A stretch of DNA of 8,479 nt from CAYNFT01 sp964396535 (GTDB lineage Bacteria; Chloroflexota; Dehalococcoidia; Dehalococcoidales; UBA2162), in the NCBI GenBank assembly GCA_964396535.1, contig CAYNFT010000085.1:1-8479 (forward strand). Direction: 5' to 3'. The notes below the pieces were generated by a model. It had not been told where the DNA came from. It made no database searches and worked only from the letters and a program-made list of their open reading frames with translations. Within the stretch, counting starts at the first letter, position 1. Each line of letters starts with the position of its first letter. Of the stretch, positions 5,541-8,479 are shown piece by piece. The position numbers and the translations under genes are program-made.

Positions 5541-6341
5541 CTACCCGTCTCTTACTCCGGAGAGAAACTCCAGCACAGCAGCGTTGAACTCTTCCGGTAG
5601 CTCCATTGGGGCAGCGTGACCCGTAGGCATGGTTACGAGCTTTGAATTGGCGAGCGCTTCGTGCGTCTGCCTACCTGGCTCTACACCTACAAGGGGGTCA
5701 TTTTCCCCAACGATTATCAGGACGGGACACTTCACTTTGCTTAAGTCAGGTCGGCTGGCAATCCCGCCCAGTGACCGCATCATCCGACTTATACCTTCGG
5801 GCTGGTTTTGCAGCTTGATATTTATATACCTCTCAACTTCAGCAGGGTTCTTTGACTCAAAACCGGGAGAAAAAGCAGTAGTAGCCATCCTTTCGGCAAA
5901 TGCCTTCATATCTTCTTTGCTCGATATCTCTGGCATTGGGCCCCGCTGCTGTGGTTCGCTTCGTGGAGAAGGCGGAGTCAAGCCGATAGGGCTGCTGGCA
6001 AGGACAAGCGCCTTTACCAGCTCAGGATGGTTCAATGCCAGTTCAAGAGCTATACGTCCTCCCATTGAGTAGCCAAGGAAGCAGGCATCCTGTACCCCTA
6101 TCGCATTCATCAGTTGATAAACATCCTCGGCAAATAGGGATATCGAGTATTCCCCTTCCGGGCTTTCCGTTTTGCCGGCTCCTCTGACATCATAAGCAAT
6201 CACCCGGTAGCTTTTTGAGAAAACGGGAAGCTGGTGATACCACATGTTAAGGTTTTCACCGGCACCGTGAATAAGGACAAGATTTTCCCCCTTTCCTTCA
6301 ATTTCATAGTTCATCGAAATACCATTCGCCTTGATTTTCAT
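5541..6341 (-). CDS. Alpha/beta hydrolase
   Basis: This 266-residue protein has the complete alpha/beta-hydrolase fold markers. The oxyanion-hole motif is LIHGAGENLNMW (H25-G26), the nucleophile elbow is GYSMGG with S92, the acid is D215 in VGENDP, and the catalytic histidine is H242 in GHAAPMELPEEF. It resembles 3-oxoadipate enol-lactonase-type and related esterase sequences, but the substrate cannot be given. The cap region (about 120-195) is proline-rich at its start. The start is well placed, with AGGAGG on the minus strand at 6346-6351, four bases from the ATG. The gene is transcribed alone, convergent with the cytochrome b5 gene and divergent from the B12 uptake genes. The plus-strand open frames within it are shadows. 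An inverted repeat in its promoter suggests local regulation. Confidence 0.92.
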   Translation of the reverse strand: MKIKANGISMNYEIEGKGENLVLIHGAGENLNMWYHQLPVFSKSYRVIAYDVRGAGKTESPEGEYSISLFAEDVYQLMNAIGVQDACFLGYSMGGRIALELALNHPELVKALVLASSPIGLTPPSPRSEPQQRGPMPEISSKEDMKAFAERMATTAFSPGFESKNPAEVERYINIKLQNQPEGISRMMRSLGGIASRPDLSKVKCPVLIIVGENDPLVGVEPGRQTHEALANSKLVTMPTGHAAPMELPEEFNAAVLEFLSGVRDG

Positions 6342-6359
6342 ATTGCCTCCTGTGGTTAA

Positions 6360-6388
6360 TCTATACTGGCATCAGTGCCAGTAATCAT
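6360..6388 (-). promoter_or_regulatory. Hydrolase promoter with inverted-repeat operator
   Basis: On the minus strand, TATAGA (6365-6360) follows ATGATT (6388-6383) after 17 bases. The spacer and its edges carry a perfect inverted repeat, TACTGGCA (6364-6371) and TGCCAGTA (6376-6383), with four bases between. A repressor bound there would block polymerase. The -35 is weak (three of six), so the promoter is tentative, but the repeat is exact. Confidence 0.45.
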
Positions 6389-6422
6389 AGAGATAGATGT
6401 TTTTACTAACCCCTCACCCTTT

Positions 6423-6453
6423 ATCCCTCTCCCCTTATCAAGGGGAGAGGGAT
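6423..6453. repeat. Perfect 14-bp GC-rich inverted repeat
   Basis: The arms 6423-6436 and 6440-6453 (ATCCCTCTCCCCTT and its complement) pair perfectly around the 3-base loop ATC. It lies in the divergent intergenic region where no gene ends, so it is not placed as a terminator. The form suggests a dispersed intergenic repeat of the REP or MITE-remnant type, but only this copy is present in the window. Confidence 0.6.
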
Positions 6454-6464
6454 GAGAATTTCTT

Positions 6465-6483
6465 AAAGGGGCTTCGCCCCTTT
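6465..6483. repeat. Short GC hairpin with terminator-like T-run
   Basis: AAAGGGGC (6465-6472) and GCCCCTTT (6476-6483) form an 8-bp stem with the loop TTC, followed by another T and AAT. It could end plus-strand transcripts, and read the other way it has an A/T-rich edge too. Lying 12 bases after the 14-bp inverted repeat, it is probably part of the same intergenic repeat unit, not a gene terminator. Confidence 0.45.
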
Positions 6484-6563
6484 TAATCCCCTTGCTAAAC
6501 AGCCTTAAGATACTAACTTGCCGGTAGTGAAATTCTAGGGAAATGCTTATGGCCTGTCAACCA

Positions 6564-6587
6564 CGGTGAATAGAGAAAATATCACCG
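6564..6587 (+). promoter_or_regulatory. Inverted repeat just upstream of the riboswitch promoter
   Basis: CGGTGA (6564-6569) and TCACCG (6582-6587) form a perfect six-base inverted repeat separated by 12 bases, with TA/TA extending it inward after a bulge. It ends five bases before the -35 box, a position suited to an activator. No regulator is recognised from the sequence, and it may be chance. Confidence 0.25.
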
Positions 6588-6592
6588 CCAAC

Positions 6593-6621
6593 TTGCATAC
6601 TTTTCTAGATTGTTGTATACT
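6593..6621 (+). promoter_or_regulatory. Promoter for the B12 riboswitch and transport operon
   Basis: TTGCAT (6593-6598, four of six -35 matches) and TATACT (6616-6621, five of six -10 matches) are exactly 17 bases apart. Transcription would begin near 6628, a few bases before the cobalamin aptamer, the expected arrangement for a riboswitch leader. Confidence 0.65.
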
Positions 6622-6633
6622 TTAGCAAAAGAA

Positions 6634-6760
6634 TAGGTAACCGGGGGTACCCTTGTGCGAGCAAGGGCCTAACTGGAGAGCAAGTCGGTGGAAATCCGAT
6701 GCGGCCGCGCCGCTGTGATTGATGGATAAACCATCAAAAGTCAGAACGCCAGCCCCTGAA
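6634..6760 (+). ncRNA. Cobalamin riboswitch aptamer
   Basis: The leader carries the conserved cobalamin riboswitch core. GTCGGTGGAAATCCGATGC (6684-6702) corresponds to the CGGUG-AAUCCG hairpin. It is followed by GCGGCCGCGCCGCTGTGA, the GCCACUGUGA-like segment, and then by a peripheral hairpin (TTGATGG at 6719-6725 with CCATCAA at 6731-6737). AGTCAGAACGCCAGCC (6739-6754) is the B12-box-like 3' element. An opening GGTAACC (6636-6642) may form part of P1 or P2. It sits between a promoter and a BtuF-like gene, exactly where such switches control corrinoid uptake. Binding of a cobalamin should favour the downstream terminator hairpins. Which cobalamin form is preferred cannot be told by eye. Confidence 0.92.
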
Positions 6761-6762
6761 TA

Positions 6763-6799
6763 TCCTACAAGGCTCCGCGGGGGAGAAGTAGGAATTTTT
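6763..6799 (+). terminator. Riboswitch terminator hairpin 1
   Basis: TCCTAC (6763-6768) pairs with GTAGGA (6788-6793), with an inner CTCC/GGAG stem (6773-6776 with 6782-6785), and TTTTT follows at 6795-6799. It comes directly after the aptamer and has the form of the expression platform of a transcription-attenuating riboswitch. Confidence 0.7.
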
Positions 6800-6813
6800 G
6801 TTAAGTATTTATT

Positions 6814-6840
6814 TCCCCTCGGCTGTAGGAGGGGATTTTT
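6814..6840 (+). terminator. Terminator-like hairpin 2 in the riboswitch leader
   Basis: TCCCCTC (6814-6820) pairs with GAGGGGA (6829-6835) over 7 bp around an 8-base loop, followed by TTTTT (6836-6840). It is a second intrinsic-terminator shape between the aptamer and the gene. Its 3' side includes GTAGGA (6825-6830), a second copy of the arm used by hairpin 1. Confidence 0.65.
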
Positions 6841-6873
6841 ATTTGCAAAAATTTACTAATTGGAGGTTAAAAA

Positions 6874-7809
6874 ATGAAAACAAAACTTTTTCGGGTGGTA
6901 GTCTTCTGCCTGGTCCCAGTCGTGCTATTAAACCTTCTTGCATCATGTACGGCACCAGCCGAAGAAGCGGCACAGGCTCCGATTGAAGTTACGGACCAGA
7001 TAGGCAGGGTAGTTAGATTAGAGAAAGTCCCCGAAAGGATTATTTCCCTTGCTCCAAGCAATACCGAGATACTGTTCGCTCTCGGGCTGGGCGATAAAGT
7101 AGTAGGCATAACGGAATACTGCGACTATCCGGCGGAGGCTAAGGAAAAAGAAAAGGTGGGCGGATATTCAGATGCTAATATTGAAAGGATAGTCGCCCTT
7201 GAGCCAGACCTGATATTAATTGAAGACATTCATACAGGCGAGGTTCTTCCAGCACTGGAGAACCTTGGTTTAACCGTTTTTACTATAGACCCCAGAAGCC
7301 TGAATGAGATTCTGGACTCCATCATCCTGATTGGAGAGATTACCGGTAAGGATGAGGAGGCTTCCCAACTGGTAGCCGAGATGCGAGACCGGATTAGTGC
7401 TGTAACCGACAAGACAAGCAACCTCACCGAGGCAGAAAGACCAAGGGTATTCTATGTTATATGGCATGACCCGTTGATGACAGTAGGCACAGATACCAGG
7501 ATTCACGAGCTGATTGAAAAGGCAGGCGGGCAAAATATTATCCAGGACGCCGAAGGTTATCCAACAATTAGTCTGGAAACATTAGTCGAGGCAAATCCTC
7601 AGGTAATTATCGTCGGCAGCGGTATGGGGGAAGGAGCTGATTTGCCTTTCCAGTTTGCCAGCACCGAGCCAAGACTGGAGAATGTAGATGCCCGTATCAA
7701 CGGCAGGGTATATGAAATACATACTGACCTGGTAGGTCGCCCCACGCCGAGGATGATTGACGGCCTTGAGCAGCTTGCTGAATTCATACACCCGGAGTTG
7801 TTTAAGTAG
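6874..7809 (+). CDS. btuF: Corrinoid ABC transporter substrate-binding lipoprotein (BtuF-like)
   Basis: This 311-residue protein is a class III periplasmic-binding-type protein that captures a ligand outside the cell and passes it to an ABC permease. A lipoprotein signal peptide ends in L22-A-S-C25, so C25 would be lipidated. The mature part opens with ITDQIGRVVRLEKVPERIISL-like sequence around residues 39-59. Family hallmarks follow: PSNTEILFALGLGDKVVGIT (61-80), CDYP (83-86), a repeated two-lobe pattern joined by a long helix (about 143-180), and WHDP (197-200). BtuF and siderophore-binding proteins share this fold. The cobalamin riboswitch immediately upstream makes corrinoids the likely ligand. 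GGAGG (6862-6866) lies seven bases before the ATG. The permease starts 37 bp after the stop. Confidence 0.92.
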   Translation: MKTKLFRVVVFCLVPVVLLNLLASCTAPAEEAAQAPIEVTDQIGRVVRLEKVPERIISLAPSNTEILFALGLGDKVVGITEYCDYPAEAKEKEKVGGYSDANIERIVALEPDLILIEDIHTGEVLPALENLGLTVFTIDPRSLNEILDSIILIGEITGKDEEASQLVAEMRDRISAVTDKTSNLTEAERPRVFYVIWHDPLMTVGTDTRIHELIEKAGGQNIIQDAEGYPTISLETLVEANPQVIIVGSGMGEGADLPFQFASTEPRLENVDARINGRVYEIHTDLVGRPTPRMIDGLEQLAEFIHPELFK

Positions 7810-7846
7810 AACAACTGAAATCTAAGGTAGCAGGGATTTATTGACT

Positions 7847-8479
7847 ATGCCTTCATATCAGGTCGCACCACCTCCTGTGGAGCCAGAGGTGCTGGTACGG
7901 TTCCCCAAACGAAGGAGCCGGGTATATGCCATTGCTGGGCTTCTGGTGGCATCCGTAGCGGTGATAGCGCTTGCCACCACAATCGGCAGCGTTAAGATAC
8001 CTTTCCTTACTACCTGCCGTATTCTGTTTTCACAGTTACCTCTGGTCGACATAGCTCCTACCTGGACTGGCCCTATGGAGACCATAATTCTCGACATACG
8101 CTTGCCCAGGGTTATTATGGCCGGTCTTGTCGGCGCTGCCCTATCTATAGCCGGAGCTACCTATCAGGGGCTATTCCGCAACCCGCTGGCTGACCCTTAC
8201 CTTATCGGCGCGGCTCAAGGAGCCGCCCTGGGTGCCGTCATTGGCTTCTTACTCCCATTCGACTGGCATGGAACCGGGTTTGGAATTATCCCCGTGCTTG
8301 CCTTCACCGGGGCAATACTTAGCATAGCTATTGTATATATTCTGGCTCGGGTAGGTAAAACCGTACCTGTAACCACTCTTATCCTGGCCGGTGTGGCTTT
8401 GGGAGCGCTGTGGGGCTCAATAGTCTCTTATCTAATCATCACCAGCGGAGAGAAGATACACGGAATTATATTTTGGCTT
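7847..8479 (+). CDS. btuC: FecCD/BtuC-type ABC transporter permease, partial
   Basis: The frame is open from 7847 to the window edge, giving 211 of the usual 330-350 residues. After a proline-rich cytoplasmic start and a basic KRRSR, TM1 covers about 26-47. The family signature LPRVIMAGLVGAALSIAGA (86-104), then QGLFRNPLADPYLIG (107-121), identifies a BtuC/FhuB/FecCD permease. Further hydrophobic segments lie at about 122-137, 146-167 and 175-198. It would form the membrane channel for the BtuF-like lipoprotein; the ATPase is presumably beyond the edge. The start is uncertain: ATG 7847 has AGGGA ten bases upstream, while an in-frame TTG at 7841 is closer to it. Cobalamin rather than siderophore as substrate is inferred from the riboswitch. 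The minus-strand open frame at 7858-8097 is a shadow. Confidence 0.92.
   Translation, partial: MPSYQVAPPPVEPEVLVRFPKRRSRVYAIAGLLVASVAVIALATTIGSVKIPFLTTCRILFSQLPLVDIAPTWTGPMETIILDIRLPRVIMAGLVGAALSIAGATYQGLFRNPLADPYLIGAAQGAALGAVIGFLLPFDWHGTGFGIIPVLAFTGAILSIAIVYILARVGKTVPVTTLILAGVALGALWGSIVSYLIITSGEKIHGIIFWL

Noticed and set aside
5419..5619. Plus-strand open frame of 66 codons bridging cytochrome b5 and the hydrolase
   Set aside because: It overlaps the ends of two convergent real genes and has no recognisable domain.
5629..6072. Plus-strand open frame of 147 codons inside the hydrolase
   Set aside because: It is the antisense of a complete alpha/beta hydrolase with all catalytic residues.
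6798..6986. Open frame beginning in the riboswitch leader
   Set aside because: It crosses the second terminator hairpin and overlaps the BtuF-like signal peptide in another frame.
7858..8097. Minus-strand open frame opposite the permease
   Set aside because: The plus strand encodes a clear FecCD permease here, so this is a shadow.

Overview
The window (about 48% GC by eye) reads as a chromosomal segment of an uncultured, probably anaerobic, monoderm-type bacterium. The mix of a stand-alone RAM-domain protein, a Dps-like ferritin with paired cysteines, a small cytochrome b5 protein, corrinoid uptake under a B12 riboswitch and a heliorhodopsin fits Chloroflexota (Dehalococcoidia-like). That assignment is inferred from gene content only. 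There are no rRNA or tRNA genes, CRISPR arrays, transposases or phage genes.

Layout. (1) 1-770: a good sigma70-type promoter followed by an OmpR-family response regulator. No histidine kinase is visible, so a partner may lie to the left. (2) 948-4276: a run of plus-strand genes, mostly tightly spaced. In order they are a small zinc-ribbon protein, an Lrp-type RAM-domain protein, a DJ-1/PfpI protein, a Crp/Fnr-family regulator, a seven-helix heliorhodopsin, and, after a 145-bp leader with its own possible promoter and a 17-codon reading frame, a ferritin/Dps-like protein. A 15-bp hairpin ends this block. (3) 4368-5435: a ZIP-family metal transporter followed by a small histidine-rich cytochrome b5-domain protein. 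(4) 5541-6341, minus strand: an alpha/beta hydrolase whose likely promoter contains a perfect inverted repeat. (5) 6342-6873: a 532-bp divergent intergenic region with two strong GC-rich hairpins, a promoter, a cobalamin riboswitch aptamer and two consecutive terminator-like hairpins. (6) 6874-8479: the riboswitch-controlled corrinoid transporter, with a BtuF-like lipoprotein and the first 211 residues of a BtuC/FecCD permease that runs off the window.

The most notable item is the heliorhodopsin at 2806-3579. It retains the TM7 retinal-binding lysine and the TM3 counterion glutamate, and could easily be left as a hypothetical membrane protein. It sits directly behind a Crp/Fnr regulator and a DJ-1/PfpI gene and ahead of a ferritin, a metal transporter and a heme protein. 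This suggests a light-, redox- or metal-stress module, which is an inference from gene order. No retinal or carotenoid synthesis gene lies in the window. The second notable item is the B12 riboswitch, whose two hairpins share the same six-base arm sequence and so may compete for one partner.
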